Below are positions 1 through 12,968 of a stretch of 64,000 bases of DNA, one piece after another. The DNA is from Isoetes taiwanensis. Taxonomy: Eukaryota > Streptophyta > Lycopodiopsida > Isoetales > Isoetaceae. Within the stretch, counting starts at the first letter, position 1, and each line of letters begins with the position of its first letter. Both the position numbers and the translations under genes were made by a program. The stretch lies in NCBI GenBank assembly GCA_021234155.1, contig JAJEKV010000013.1:5398775-5462774 (forward strand), written 5' to 3'. A model generated the notes under the pieces. It did not search any database. It was not told the origin of the DNA and saw only the letters and a list, made by a program, of their open reading frames with translations.

Positions 1-1418
1 TTTCCTAGTTTTGTCACATCTTCAAGATATGCTTTGCCAATAGATCTGTCAAAAGAAAACACCAATATGACATAATTGTGCTAATGTATAAAGAAAAGGA
101 CCATAACATTGAACAGATAAATGTTTAGTAATGAGCTTACTTATAGATGCAGCTTTTTGAGGTGAAGGATGCTTTTTATTATGTGGAGCTAGAGCAAAAA
201 ATCCTGCCATTATCTTGCCATTCCAGAACACCTTTCATGGTGGAATATTGGCGAATTCCATACCTCACATGAGTATTGAAGCCAGTGTTCTAATACTTTG
301 CCTTCTCATCTATTGGCATGTCAAAACTTTCATGAGCAACAGAGAGCATTTTGCTACAAACATCTATGACTCCATGGTGATAACCTGAAGCCAAATAAAC
401 ATAATTGGAATGCAGCTCTAGCATTGGAGCTCTTCCCTAAACAACATTTAAATAACATAAAAACTTCCATTTTGACTAGGTCATCATAATAATGCATAAA
501 ACTTTTCTTTAAGGATGGAGAAGATATAGATTTGGGCATGCATTGGAACTGCATGCTCAACACAGTAACGCCAACATTTTTAATATGACCACCATTATAC
601 TGTGCACAAAGGGGTATATACCACGAGCATCTATTTGTGCAAAAGATCACCGTGATATGCACATCACTACTTTTCACGTCTCCATTTTGTTCAACATGCT
701 ATATTTTATCAACCTTGCTCTAATAAAGCAAGAACAAATTAAAAAATACAAGTTGCCTTCTCATTGCAATGATCTTTGTGAAAGATACAACCAAATGCAC
801 GACATATGCTCATATGCAAGGCAAACAAGATAGAATTTAGAGCTGTCTTGCTGAAATAGAGCTATAAAGATAAGAGGAAAAATGCAAGATCAATTATCTA
901 TTATTGTATAATGGATCGTAGGAAGGACTATAATTGGATATAAACAAAGAAACGTAAGTTGTACTGTGAAGCATTTGCAGCGTGCACCTTTTCTTTTGTC
1001 AGAGAGTCAAAATGCTTTTTGAAAGCAAGGAAGAAAGTGTTTAGCTCTAACAGTTCCTCCTCTAGTATGAAACACACCATCAATGGAATTGCGGTAAATA
1101 TTCCAATTTGGTAAAGGAACTGCCCATTTAGTACAGTCTATAGTAAGGTTTTGTTAAGAATATCGCCTTGTCAAATCATTTTTCCCCTCCCTCCCTTCCG
1201 ATAATGCCTCGCATTTTCAAACCTATTCACGTAATGTTGAAGCACTTTTTGTTTCAATATAAGTAGCATATCAGATATAATTTGCCATAGAGGAAAGCAT
1301 ACGCTTATCCACACATACATCTACAAAGATGAAAATATTAGCCGAAGATTATTAGGATAGCTTACCAAGGTACAAATATAATATCTAACCAAGTGTAAAA
1401 TGAGAATGCTTAATGATT
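1..1418. other. No clear gene; one weak exon candidate
   Basis: No conserved protein is recognisable. On the minus strand, 231 down to 141 is a 91-nt open stretch bounded by AG upstream and a good GTAAGC donor downstream. It encodes about 30 residues including a GFFALAPHN segment. It is listed only as a possible terminal piece of a gene that runs off the left edge; the polypyrimidine tract before it is poor. Confidence 0.3.
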
Positions 1419-2649
1419 TTTTATCGTCCAATCGAGGCCACCTACCTATGGGACCCATAAGGAGCCAGCAAAGAAACTTATTATTGTTCGGGTTAAAAAC
1501 CCCCGCCGGCGGGTTTTCGAGGGAAAACTGTAGGCGCATAATAAGAATGTTGTCAAACTGCATAAGTATACATCAACGTGTATATACATGTCAAGTGTGC
1601 CCGAGGACATAGCTGATCTCGCATGTCCATAACCTCCCGAAGGTATGATCCCAAAGACCGCATTTGGATGCTATGCTCAATGTCACATGTAACGGCTGGC
1701 GGGCCCGACCAACTCAAAGATAGCGCCGTCCGAATTTGATCATATGTCAAGGCAACTTTGAAGGGTATGAGATTCATCCTCAATGACTCCCATTTGGCAA
1801 AGATAGCGGCCCCGGCGTGGCTCACCAATCTATCTCGCCCGCCTCAATTCAAGATGATGTGCCCCTCGCGCGAATGGAGGCAATGAGTCCGGCGCCTTTT
1901 CATGGGCAAGTGGGCACGCAGTAGCATTGCGGGCCTCGCTCCAATGTGGGATTTATATGGCGCCGGGTAGTGTGTCCGCCTTGACATGTTCAAGGGCATT
2001 GGCATCCCAAAGCTTGCCGAGGAAGCAAGCGCCAAGATATTGCCTCAAGCTATGGCGACCGCCTTCTATTTGCACATGTATGCACCTCAGGCTCCCCGCA
2101 CATTCCATCTAGCCAACCATTGAGCTCTCTTTTTCCTCCAAAGAGGCCTTGAGGCGCATGCGGCCCCATTTCCATGATATAAGCTAGTTTAGGAGACGAG
2201 CATCGCCCATATTGACCACCTTCTAAAAATAGACCATGTGGCGATCAAGGGCCACCCTCCAAGAGGCAAGAATCCTGTCTCTTGCAGAGAATTTGATATG
2301 GGACTGTGGACTTCACCCCTAGTGCTCGTATTAAGAAGGCTTTCTCGACTGCCCAAGTCATTCTAAGTAGCAAGTGATACTATCAAGCCCCATACTTCCA
2401 CCCCCGTATAAAAGGATCTGCCCCGGTAAGACCTTGAATAGGTGTGACTAATAGGCCCAATCATACAACTCCGCTCTATGATCGTTGTTTTGCATTGCAT
2501 ATAGTGCCTTCCACCGTCACTTTCACTGAGAAATGCATGGATGTATCCCAAAGCATAGTAGAAGGAAACTCCACTCCCAAATATTTGTATGTGGATACAA
2601 CTTCCACATTCTGGCCTTGGTAACTGAAGGAGGGGACCCTCGGTTGACG

Positions 2650-3680
2650 GAAGATGATATGAAAACCACCTTAGTCTTGGCAGTTGTTGGTGCGCATATC
2701 ACCGCTAAGCGTATCGTGTGTCCGGGCATCGAGATGTCGCATGTCCGCTGGTGTGTGTAAGCTAGAGGTCCACATCATCAAAGATATATTAACCGGCCCG
2801 ATGATCCGATAGAGAAGGTGAGCTCCATCGCCCCCATTATCGCAAGCTTGATCAATGTAAAGCCCAAATAATGTTGGGGAGAGAGGGCATCCCCGACGAA
2901 CCCCGATACTACTATCAAATGGTTGGCTTGTCCGGCTGCAACCAATTCGAGCATCTTTCATATAACTCCTCATTAATCGCATTCTCGCAAATCTATAGGA
3001 ACCCCACCGTTGCATTCTTGCCCATAGTTTTTCCCCGAGGCACGCGTCAAACGCCAGAAAAAATCCACAAAGCAACAATATAGATCCCGACGGGCGTTCC
3101 CGCCGCCTTCAATCGAGTTCGCGAACGGAAGATGTGGTCAATGGTTGAGTGCCGAGGTCCGAATCCCGCCTGGGTGAGGGCCCGCACCTTCGCCTGCCGC
3201 CTACCGTCAACCGCCGCCGAGAATCCCAAAGAAGCGCTTTGCAAATACCGAATCGACCATGATTGTTCGATAATGGCTGGGCAATGTGGGTCACCGCCTT
3301 TATAGATGAGAACAACTCGCTATTGGTCCACCGCGGCGGAAGCCTTCCCGTAATGCCTTGTTGAACAAGGCGGTCACTGGTATTATGGACGGCCTTGCCC
3401 ACTTAAGCAATTCACCGCATACCATCCAAGTCCGGGGCTTTCCCATTGGCAAGACGCTGTAAGTCTTGTTCCATGTCCGAATCTGCGGATTTCCAAAGAC
3501 CGGCCTTCTTGCAAGGGTAATGCCGTATGTGCACCCCGAGGGTCGAGATAGCTGTTGCAAGTATTGCTTCCACTGCTCGGGAGTGATATTCCCTGGCTTT
3601 CTAAGAACCCTTCACCAGAAGGTCCTGGGGTGACGTTCCAGAAGGTAAAACATTTCTCTTTGATGCGCTGCAATGTACCT
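2650..3680 (-). pseudogene. LINE reverse transcriptase, broken
   Basis: Translated in pieces on the minus strand this is a LINE-type reverse transcriptase. In order one sees a GKAPDLDGM-like fingers segment (split by frame), the QAGFGPRHSTIDHIF block near 3.15 kb, a decayed DFRRAFD-like block at about 3.06 kb, and VRRGCPLSPTLFGLYID at about 2.87-2.92 kb. The catalytic YxDD box survives only as FDD in another frame near 2.78 kb, with a stop just before it. The enzyme would normally copy LINE RNA at a nicked target. At least three frames are needed to follow it, so it is a pseudogene. The family assignment is secure; the limits are approximate. Confidence 0.8.
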
Positions 3681-3899
3681 GGCTTTCTTAGCTTTAAGGA
3701 AGATGCGGTGATCGTCGACTACATGTGGGCGTAAAAAGAGGTGCGTGGACTTGGCGGAGCCGGCGTTTGTGTTCCGTGCACTCGCATCAAACCATTGATT
3801 ACGTGGGAAGGTTGTGTTTCGAGGTCCGTCATGCGGCTTTATCCCAAAAGCATCTCTCTCCGCGCCCGGCCCTAAGTACATCAAATCCGCCCGGCCCAT

Positions 3900-4640
3900 G
3901 CATTTGCTCTAGTGTAGGATATTGCAAAATTTCTGCCAGGTCATCTATAAGCATCTGGGCATAAGCCCCTGCATGTTCATAATCCAATCGCAACTGAGGC
4001 ATGTGAGGAGTTGTTGCACCGGGGTTCGCACAACCTGCCAAGCCAACTTCAAGTAAAGTGGTAAGTGGTCCGAAATGCATCTCTTCATCCCTATTAGTTG
4101 TTCCCACCTGAAAGCTTTTGACGACATGCATATCCCGCCAGCACCGCACCGACATAGTCCACCACACTAGATCCGCCCCCACGGTTTTCACGCCTACAAG
4201 TGCTCTTGCGGTGGAAGACCATCGTGCCCGATCCATTGCAGATTACCAGGTCAAAGATACCGCGCAGAGCAAAAGCAACTGCGTCGACCATATCGCGTGA
4301 CCTGATTGTCATCCGATGTCCGTGGGCTAAGCTCCTTCTGCGCAGGGCGAAATCGCAATATATCATCAAAGGGATCAAATCTCATGGATTGTTCTACCCC
4401 CGGTCTGCTGTATTGAAGTCTCCAAGGAGTATGACACCGCCTAACCGCTTATGTCAGCGTATGTCATCATATAGATCGACATAAGTGTCCAGCCTATCCA
4501 CATCCGAGTGGGTGTGATAGAAGTTGCTTTCTGCATGTGGAAAATAGCAGGCTGCCACAAAGAGAGGTCTGCTACTGCAGTTTTGCACACGCACCCCACA
4601 AAACCGGGTTGTGCTTTGTCCGTCTTGAACAAGGAGATTA
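3900..4640 (-). pseudogene. LINE endonuclease domain, broken
   Basis: This stretch lies directly upstream, in the reading sense, of the LINE reverse transcriptase. It carries two hallmark blocks of the endonuclease/exonuclease/phosphatase fold: GGGSSVVDYV near 4.16 kb and ISDHLPLYLKL near 4.07 kb. The second contains the conserved SDH motif of the active site. The domain normally nicks target DNA to prime reverse transcription. The pieces sit in different frames, so it is non-functional. Its order relative to the reverse transcriptase is as expected for an intact LINE ORF2. Confidence 0.7.
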
Positions 4641-6520
4641 TCTTTCAAACAAAAATATAAAAGTTTCCTAGTCGATAGACATCTCTACTGAACATTTGCT
4701 CACCATTTCCACTTGAAACCTTTGCTTCAAATAATGCAATTTGGTTCAGGCCCACATCTCGATCTTTTCCAACTTGAATATGCAGGGGAATATAAATATT
4801 GTGGAGCATATGTAATGTCTTGTCAAACATATATTAACCCAGTATGTACTCATGATGTGCAATTCTTTTCTTGCCCGTTGGTAGGATTAAAACCCAGCGC
4901 AAAGAAGATAAATAATAGTTGGCATCCGCCAGAAAGCAAAACATAATATGATATATGTTGTAAGCAAGGATTGTGGATAGCAACCGCATAGATATCTTCA
5001 CTAATATTTGTTATACGAGAAGCTTTATTGATGTCGCCTCGTATTAGGGTGGAACACTAAAAGACATCTGGATGTCCATAATGCATTCGGGCCCTAAGAA
5101 ATGCGTAAGTCTGATCTTAGATTGATAGTTCCAGGCAACCAAAAAGCATTTAGCATAGAAAATTGATTTGCTGTTGCATGTTATGTATAATGCAAAAATA
5201 TGACGAAGGCAATTATTAGTTAAATTCACATCTCACCTCTAGACTCTTCCAATGCCTATTGCGTACCACCAAGATTCCCTCGTTAAAAGTGGCCGAAACA
5301 ATGGAGCTTAGCATGAAGCAAAGTCGCCGAAAAAAAAATGGCTCCACAAGCGTGGCCCCCAAAAAGAAGCCGAATGTAGAGGATTCACATATTTCAAATG
5401 ATCGCAAAAATAAACTCATTAGGTTTTATCCCCTTCAATCAATCATGATGTCAAAGCATTCAATAGCAAGCGTGGCTTTGTCATGCTAGACATATCCTCA
5501 GAAATATGAACCGTAGTCGCGCCCATTACAACAATATCGCATGTAAGTCCCTTTTAGTGAGATGGTCATGGATTTGTCTACCGTGGCTCAATAGCTCCCA
5601 CAATGCTACATGCCTTTAAATGCTTAAATATATATGTTTGTCCGAATTGATGCTCTCATATTCCATTTTGTTATACTGGCCGGTGCCATCTGCCCTTTGC
5701 CAGATTTAGCATGGCTTGCACTCCATGTATACAAACTTGGTTTGGTAATCCTAGAAAAGCTTTTAGAGAAGGAAAAAAACACGCACCAAGTGATCACCAA
5801 TGCAAAGAATAGAATCTAGTCCATCATGGGCAATCACAAAATCGCCCATCCAAAATCTTGTTCATTTGTGCCACTCATACATGATACATCAACCGTAAGC
5901 AAGATCTCTAGATATAGCCATTCCCCGCAAATCGCATAATTTTGCGAGGTAAGCACTCGCCAACCATGCCATCATTTGGAAACCGGAATAAGCCCAAATA
6001 TGGCACCTCGACAATCGGGGACATTCCACGGGATTTTTCGCTTGACAATCAAATCCATGTATCAAATTACCTACTAGTGCAAGGCTATGGCGACAATCAA
6101 GGACAAATACTCTAGACACAAAATTCTCCGGCCGAGTAGTTGTCTTTGCCGAGAATGGTCAATTAAATATAAATATGGTCGGATCAATCACCGAAAGTGG
6201 ATGTCTGGAGTGAGGAGAATTTCCAAAGCTCAAAAAATAGAAGGAAACAGAGAATGCGAGAATAGAACGAAGGTGAAGCTCAAACAAGCCAGTGTAGAAG
6301 GCCATGGCCAATGAAGGAAGAACGAGATGAAGCAATAGTCTCACAAAGAACAACGACTTGAGCTTCGTGGTTGAATTACTTGGGTTTTCTAATTTTTTCT
6401 CGCCCTAGGATTCAAAATTACACCCAGAATCCGGCTCAATATGTTTTGAGATGATGTGGTACGACACAAGGCATAGCTAGAATCGCAAGAAAGTGGGCAG
6501 CTCGGATTAGCAACCCCCGT

Positions 6521-6900
6521 TAAAAAATCCTATCACCCTTTTTTTTTTTTTTTTAAAAAATCCTAATTCATATAAACTAGTTATGGTGCCCCTGCTGCTT
6601 TGCTTTCTAACAATTTGAATAGGTGGTCGTTTCATTGTTGGCCTGGAATAGACAATGTGGCTTGGAGGGGTAAGGGTTATAAAGAACTTCTTAAGATTCA
6701 TTGACATAGAATTCAATGTATAGATTTTGTGTATGTGATATTTAACATTGAGCATCAATGTACTATAGAAACCCTTTTGTAGTGTGATATGCAAGTAGAT
6801 GAGATGAATTAAATTCAAATTTGAGAGTATATGATTTCTTGAATATGACATATGTGCTAGTATAACCTAACAACATGTGCATTTTTGTGCTCCTCAACAT
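6521..6900. other. T-run and AT-rich spacer
   Basis: A run of 16 T lies at 6539-6554. The 10-mer AAAAAATCCT occurs on both sides of it (about 6522 and 6555), which may be a small duplication at the edge of the LINE insertion. No gene is seen. Confidence 0.4.
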
Positions 6901-6904
6901 AGGC

Positions 6905-7800
6905 TTATGATCTATGCGCAGTATAACTTAATAACCAGACCGACTTTTCTGCTCCTCAACACAGGCTCTATAAAGATTGTCGGGCATAGCAACTCTATGT
7001 TATCTTGTTGAATATAGGTGTCCAATATAGGCTTATGAGCTATGCGTAGTATAACTTAATAACCAGGCCGACTTTTCTGCTCCTCAACATAGGCTCTATA
7101 AAGATTGTCGGACATAGCAACTCTGTGTTATCTTGTTGTATCGCCAAGGGTGTTGGTCTAAAATATTGTGTAGATCTTGTTGGAAGAGTAGACCAGCTGT
7201 ATCGATGACTGCAATGCGTAAAGGTAGTCTTTTCCCATATAGAATTTAGTGTATGTGGTATTTTGGGACTTAAATTTGGTTTTATCTTATGTTGGACCCC
7301 ATTGGGAGGCGTTGTGATTGTAGGGCATGTGACCAACACTTTACAAATAAGTTGTTCCTTGCATATATATTTTCATGTGGGCACTATTATCATCAACAAA
7401 TATACACATTGGAATGACATAGGCACTATGTCATGAACATATATTATAAGCTTGTTGAATATAGGTGTCCAATAAAAGCCAAGCATAAGAAGTTGTATCG
7501 CCAAGGGTGTTGGTCTAAAATATTGTGTAGATCTTGTTGGAAGATTAGACCAGCTGTATCGATGACTACAATGCGTAGGTAGTCTTTTCCCATATAGAAT
7601 TTAGTGTATGTGGTATTTTGGGACTTAAATTTGGTTTTATCTTATGTTGGACCCCATTGTGAGGCGTCGTGATTGTAGGGCATGTGACCAACACTTTAAA
7701 AATAAGTTGTTCCTTGCATATATATTTTCATGTAGGCACTATTGTCATCAACAAATATACACATTGGAATGACCTAGGCACTATGTCATGAACATATATA
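6905..7800. repeat. Nested duplications of about 120 and 357 bp
   Basis: A unit of about 120 bp beginning near 6905 is repeated from about 7030. A longer unit starting at about 7141 (TCGCCAAGGGTG) is repeated at about 7498, giving a period of 357 bp. The second copy ends near 7800. Copies of the longer unit differ by only a few substitutions and small indels. No coding capacity is evident. Confidence 0.85.
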
Positions 7801-8920
7801 CACATTGGAAGTCTAGACTTAACTAAAGTGCACAGTATTATAAACCTCTTGTGGCAATTTATAAGTTTAGTGCCCTATACACTGGCAAATGGTAGTCCGG
7901 AAGTTCATGACTTTCAAACTATAATGAATTTTTTTAGCTTTACCTCATGCTCTAGATGCTTTTTGTCTCTTGGATGTTGCTGTCAAATCGTAGCAACAAT
8001 TTGTCATGTCAAAGCATTGACTTTTGGAAATCATTAATCATTAAATTTGAAAATGCCAAAATATTATGGCAATTCCCAATCATTATGCAGCCCATGGGAA
8101 GCACTCATATCTCCCATCTTTTTTCATGTCCAGCCAACAAAAAAGCTAAGAGGCAAACTAATAACTAAAGTAATGCCTAGACAGAACCAACTATTTGCAA
8201 ATGGTAAATGTTGACGAATGATGTTGAACCAACAACCAATTTCCTTTCAAATTTAACAGTGAGAATTGAGCTCCCTTCACAGCATACATTTCACTTTAAT
8301 CCTCATTTAGAACATGGAAACAACAGTATTTTCATCTACTTTTTCATGTGCAGCCAACAATAATGATAAGAAGTGAACATTCATCATCTTGTCATATATC
8401 AGTTGCCATAATACATATTAGAGACAATAGCACAGTGGGAAATGAGATTTGCACGGAAGACATTGATATAATCCTTGATCAAAATAGGTAAACAACCACA
8501 TATTCATTTGGATCCAACAACGAAGATAAGTGAACATTCATAATCCTGTCATATATGAAGTGGCATAATATACTCGTAATGGGTCCCTGGCGTTGCCGGG
8601 CATAAATACATTCTATAATACCTTGCTAATTTAGAAGGTGGCCAAGAGAAAGAAATGCAAGTAAGCTGATGATTCGAATTAGTTTGGAAATAGTAGTATT
8701 AAGATTTCAATGTTGAAAATTTTGAAAGTTATATAGAATATGAATTTTACCTATAGTGGTGGGAGATGTGTGCTAGCCATGGATGTCCAACGTAACTGAC
8801 TAAAGGTGTAACTGATTTAATATAACATGTACATTCGTCATAATTGACTTGGAGGGTGTCGATGGGTGTTATTCAAAGGACTTCTAAATAGAACATCAAT
8901 ATTAGAACACAAAACACAAT
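7801..8920. other. AT-rich stretch without recognisable gene
   Basis: I see only short open frames with no family resemblance, and no structural RNA or terminal repeats. Confidence 0.5.
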
Positions 8921-9120
8921 AATGCTTCCAACTATCCTTGCAAAAGAAAGCATTTTATAGTTCCAGAGACCATAACACATGAGGTATATGCCATGACACC
9001 ACTTATTAGATTGCATTTGGCAACTATCCAACTATCCTTGCAAAAGAAAGCATTTTATAGTTACAGATATCATAACACATGAGGTATATATGATGGCACC
9101 ACTTATTACATTGCATTTGG
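8921..9120. repeat. Tandem duplication, period 100 bp
   Basis: The block that starts ACTATCCTTGCAAAAG at 8931 recurs at 9031. The two units share most positions, with differences such as GACCATAAC versus TATCATAAC. Confidence 0.85.
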
Positions 9121-11554
9121 TTGCATGGCAAGCCTAGCATATTTGTGAGGTTCTAATAACATGTTAGAGCATGTAGCGATGCACAAATGGGAAAGGTGGC
9201 ACATGTACACGACTACATTCGATTCACAAATGGGATGGGAAAGGTGGCTGTGAAAGGTGGCACATGTATACGGCTACATTTTTTTTCCCTCATTTTGCAC
9301 ACAATCTTAATGCATACTTTTATTATTGTAATATAAGATCAACTTGTGGATAAGTATGTTGGTAACTTAATGTTCTGCTACATTTGCAAAATGTTGGTAA
9401 CTTATATTCCTCTACATTTGCAAAAAGAATGCTGCAAAAGTGTGAGTAATAGCAGTGCATTGAATGTTCATTTTTGTTATTCCTAGCATTCTCCTTTTTT
9501 TTACCTGAAAAACTAAGGCTGTTGTAATTCCCAATAGGATACACTTTCATTCTTAAATTATAAAGGGGATTCATCATAAGTTATAATCGCATTGTGGTTT
9601 CTGAGATATGTTTTGAACCCTTGGGTGAAGAAACTTAGGTGGACTCTAATGAGAAGATGGAAAATGCAAAAAATAAGAACAATTTAAAATCCTGTAAATG
9701 TTATTAACCACCTTTGCAACTTTGGCTCTGATGTATCTTTCAGGCATTAAGAGCAACACTTGTAATTCTGCCATAATGATGAGAACCTTTCAAGAAGAGC
9801 CTCATAACTTGAGATATATCCCTAGGATGACCAAATGAACGCGTAAGAATAAACTATCATCCTAGAATAACATATATGTTTTGCATCATCCTAAGTAGTG
9901 TCATATATGTTATTACGCTTATTCTTATGCTAAGAATAAACTATCTGTTACCATCTTGATTTGCATCTGATGTTGTTTACCGTCAAAGTACTAAATAATA
10001 TAATGTGGTACAGCAACATGACACACTATAAAATGGAAATGAGTTGCCTCAAGCACCAGGCTCTTTACATTTGCAAAAGGAAACATGTCAAAACGAATAT
10101 AAGCATACATGAATGAGAGAAGTATGAAATTTTTTATGCTTGCATTATTGACAATAAAAGCATTAGAGAGAGACAAAGAGTTGGCACAAATTTCTCACGA
10201 AAAGAGGAGGGATTAGCACAAATCCAGTTTAGATGGGAAGTAGCAACAACCCAACATAACATATGGACATAGAGAAATTCATTGCTCAAACCGATTGCTT
10301 TAAATCAAATAATGGTATGACGCCATAATAAGGATGCTTCATCTAGATGACAATAACTTGAGCCGTAAACCGCACTGCAAAATAACGTCTGCTACTTGGT
10401 GTTGCTGCTGACCAAGCGCAGATTTGAAATAAGGCTATGCTTCAGATAACACACTAAACAATAGAAAGGAAATAGTCTATGGACTCTCACATGCATTGAT
10501 TAATAAATCTGTGACAGAATTCATGGTAAAGTGCAAAAGGAATATTTTTTCCGATGATCATCCACCTCAGCGTTGCATGCCCTTGAGTCATTTCCAATTC
10601 ATTCCAAACAGTCCGGGAGATTATAAACCATGTATGTTTAATCTTGTGCAGTATCAAAGGCAAGAGCAGCTCTACCAAAGGAAAAGATGATACGTAAAGT
10701 CAATGCTAAGCGGGACTCTTGACGTGACCTATTTCGCTCAGTGGTTGCAATGATATTCCTAGGTGGGAAAATGGTTTGGGCTATTTTTTAACTGATAAAG
10801 GACCATGTAGATGTCATTGGATCAATGGCTAAATCAAAGCTTGAATCTATGCTTGAAACCTATGCAATAGACGACAAACAATTCAATGGCAATCTGCCTT
10901 TGCCTATGAACAGAGATCTGACAAAATAGGAGCTTCAAGTGGACACAGAAGATAATCACCAACCTGAAGACTTATAGCAATGTGTCACTGAACATTCCAT
11001 GCATTGTCTGTAGAAAAATGATAAAGGGTAAGTTATAAATTCTTTAAGAGTTAAGAAACATTAATGGACAGAAAACAGAAATTGAGCAGATCAGAAGTAG
11101 CAGCCATAGAAGCTACAATGCTTAGATCGATGTGGCAAAAAATGACAATAATTGTTTGCCTTAGCACCAACCCAGTACAATTAAATTGTTTAAGTGGCTA
11201 CCAACACCAGTGGTTTAGACGGCAAACTTCATGAGCTAGATGCACAGGTCATCGTGTTTAATGCAGAAAATGTGATTCTAACTATTTTTCAAAAGCATGT
11301 AAGGCTGAAACGATGGACGTGAGTGTATTCAAGCATGGAATAGATGTGCAAACTTTTGTTATTGATCAATCGAAAACATATCATAGGCAAGATATGGAAA
11401 AAAAGCTTAACCTGCTGATTGTTGACGTAATCGCAGCAAATTGTTGTTATGTAACCAAGGTAAAGTAGTATTCAACTGCATCTTAGCATTTGAAGCTTAG
11501 ATGATTATCTGCATTTTTACAATAAAATTTAGATGCCTAGCCTTCCCTTGTTCG
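9121..11554. other. AT-rich intergenic DNA
   Basis: Both strands were read; only short, unrelated open frames are present. No gene, tRNA or clear element end can be supported. Confidence 0.5.
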
Positions 11555-11690
11555 GTTTATTGGCTAGTCCATTGGGTTAGCAACTAAGAGATCTTGTGTT
11601 CAAGTCTCTGGGGGTCCGTCATATGTCCTCGTGGATGCTGCCAATGTGGCATGACGTAAAAATACTATCTATCTATCTACCTAATAATCC
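11555..11690 (+). mobile_element. tRNA-derived SINE
   Basis: A pol III A-box-like segment (TTGGCTAGTCCATTGGG, about 11560) is followed about 35 nt later by a B-box-like segment (GTGTTCAAGTCTCT, about 11598). A unique body then leads to a TATC-repeat tail at about 11667-11680. The last segment before the tail (11648-11672) recurs at 21812-21836. That combination is typical of plant tRNA-related SINEs. The boundaries are approximate, and no target duplication was defined. Confidence 0.6.
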
Positions 11691-12744
11691 ACCATAGATA
11701 CTTGTAGCTTAAGGTTATCAAGTACAACTATACAATCGCAGCAGCAAAATAAAAATCATCGTGACTGTGCAAAATCCAATTCAAATTGTTCATACCTCGA
11801 TATTTGCAACCAAGTCCTGATCTAGTTTTGAAAAATTGTTAATCTACTGCGGCCGAACTTAAAGGGAATTGAAGCTATTCACCAATCCAGTAAAATCGAC
11901 CTGCAAAATCATACCACAGAGAAATGTTGTGATGCTGGATGACCTACTATGACGCACTCTTCTGCTCTTAGTTCTTGAACCAAAATCTCACAGTTTTCAA
12001 TTTATATTGAAGGACGAACCTCAAAGGCTACTGCTACTCCGGAAGTAGGAACTAACAACATGCATCACAAACCTTGAAGCACTCTCTGGAAGCACTCTTC
12101 ACATCCTTGAATGCATTCGAATTAGATACAAATTCATTGGCTGTGCTCTTCTTGCTTGATTTCTGCAAAATTCAAGACGGATTTGAGCAGGTTGTAAACT
12201 TACCAAGTTTTTAACTAAGGGAAAATCATATCATCACAGATAAAAACCTTGCTCTTTTTGAACTATGGTTTCGATGCCCTAACCTAGAGCATGAACTACC
12301 TGGCCTCCATGCCATCTAATCCGACAAATATATAATGCTTCGCGGACTCAGAGCAACCAAAAAGCGACCCTCCTCCGAACAACATGACAACCAACTTTTT
12401 GTTAATCGAAGCTTCAATACCTATCTGCAAGATGAAATACCATAGCCTGGGACGTCGCTCAGATGCATATGTCGCTTGTAACAACTTAAAACTTGCAGTA
12501 CAGAGGCCATGTTCATGAATCAAAGGGGTATAAAAATTAACCAAAGCCACTCGTGTGGTCTTTCAGCGTCCGTGGCATGCATGCCGAAGTGATGGATCGG
12601 GTCCCAGACCCCCCGCTCAAAAACATAGAAAAAATAAATGTTTCTAAATTTCCGAAGAATCGGTAATATTTCCGGCCACTAAAACATCAACAATTTTAGG
12701 AAATCACACAAAAATAAATTCCAAAAAGCTTTTCCACCAGACCG
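11691..12744. other. Intergenic DNA upstream of PDCD2
   Basis: No gene is recognised. The region leads into the tandem duplication and the PDCD2 start codon. Confidence 0.45.
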
Positions 12745-12862
12745 GAAATTTCCAAATTAACAAGATTGATTGATTGATTGATATGAATGGGATAAATCCT
12801 CTCGAAATTTCCAAATTAACAAGATTGATTGATTGATTGATATGAATGGGATAAATCCTTAA
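12745..12862. repeat. 59-bp tandem duplication before PDCD2
   Basis: Two almost identical 59-bp units begin at 12745 and 12804. Each contains a short GATT repeat followed by GATATGAATGGGATAAATCC. The repeat ends about 105 bp before the PDCD2 start codon, so it lies in the likely promoter or 5' UTR. Confidence 0.9.
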
Positions 12863-12968
12863 TACATTTTATCCTACTATATTTTCGGAAACTCAATTTT
12901 TGACCGGAAATTCTGTGAAGCGGCCAGGACTTTGCTGCACGTAGGTTTAGGGTGCCCTTGTCGGAGAC

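Larger units (their letters stand above)
1419..6520 (-). mobile_element. Decayed LINE (non-LTR retrotransposon)
   Basis: The element reads right to left. Its 5' region lies near 6.4-6.5 kb, an uncharacterised possible ORF1 region at about 4.7-6.3 kb, an apurinic-type endonuclease at about 4.64-3.9 kb, a reverse transcriptase at about 3.7-2.65 kb, a C-terminal region down to about 1.55 kb, and a 3' end near 1419. Both end regions resemble a second locus at 52.96-56.25 kb, which sets the approximate boundaries. The coding part is visibly more GC-rich than its flanks. It is broken by many stops and frameshifts and cannot be autonomous. No target-site duplication was identified, so exact ends are uncertain. 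Confidence 0.75.
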
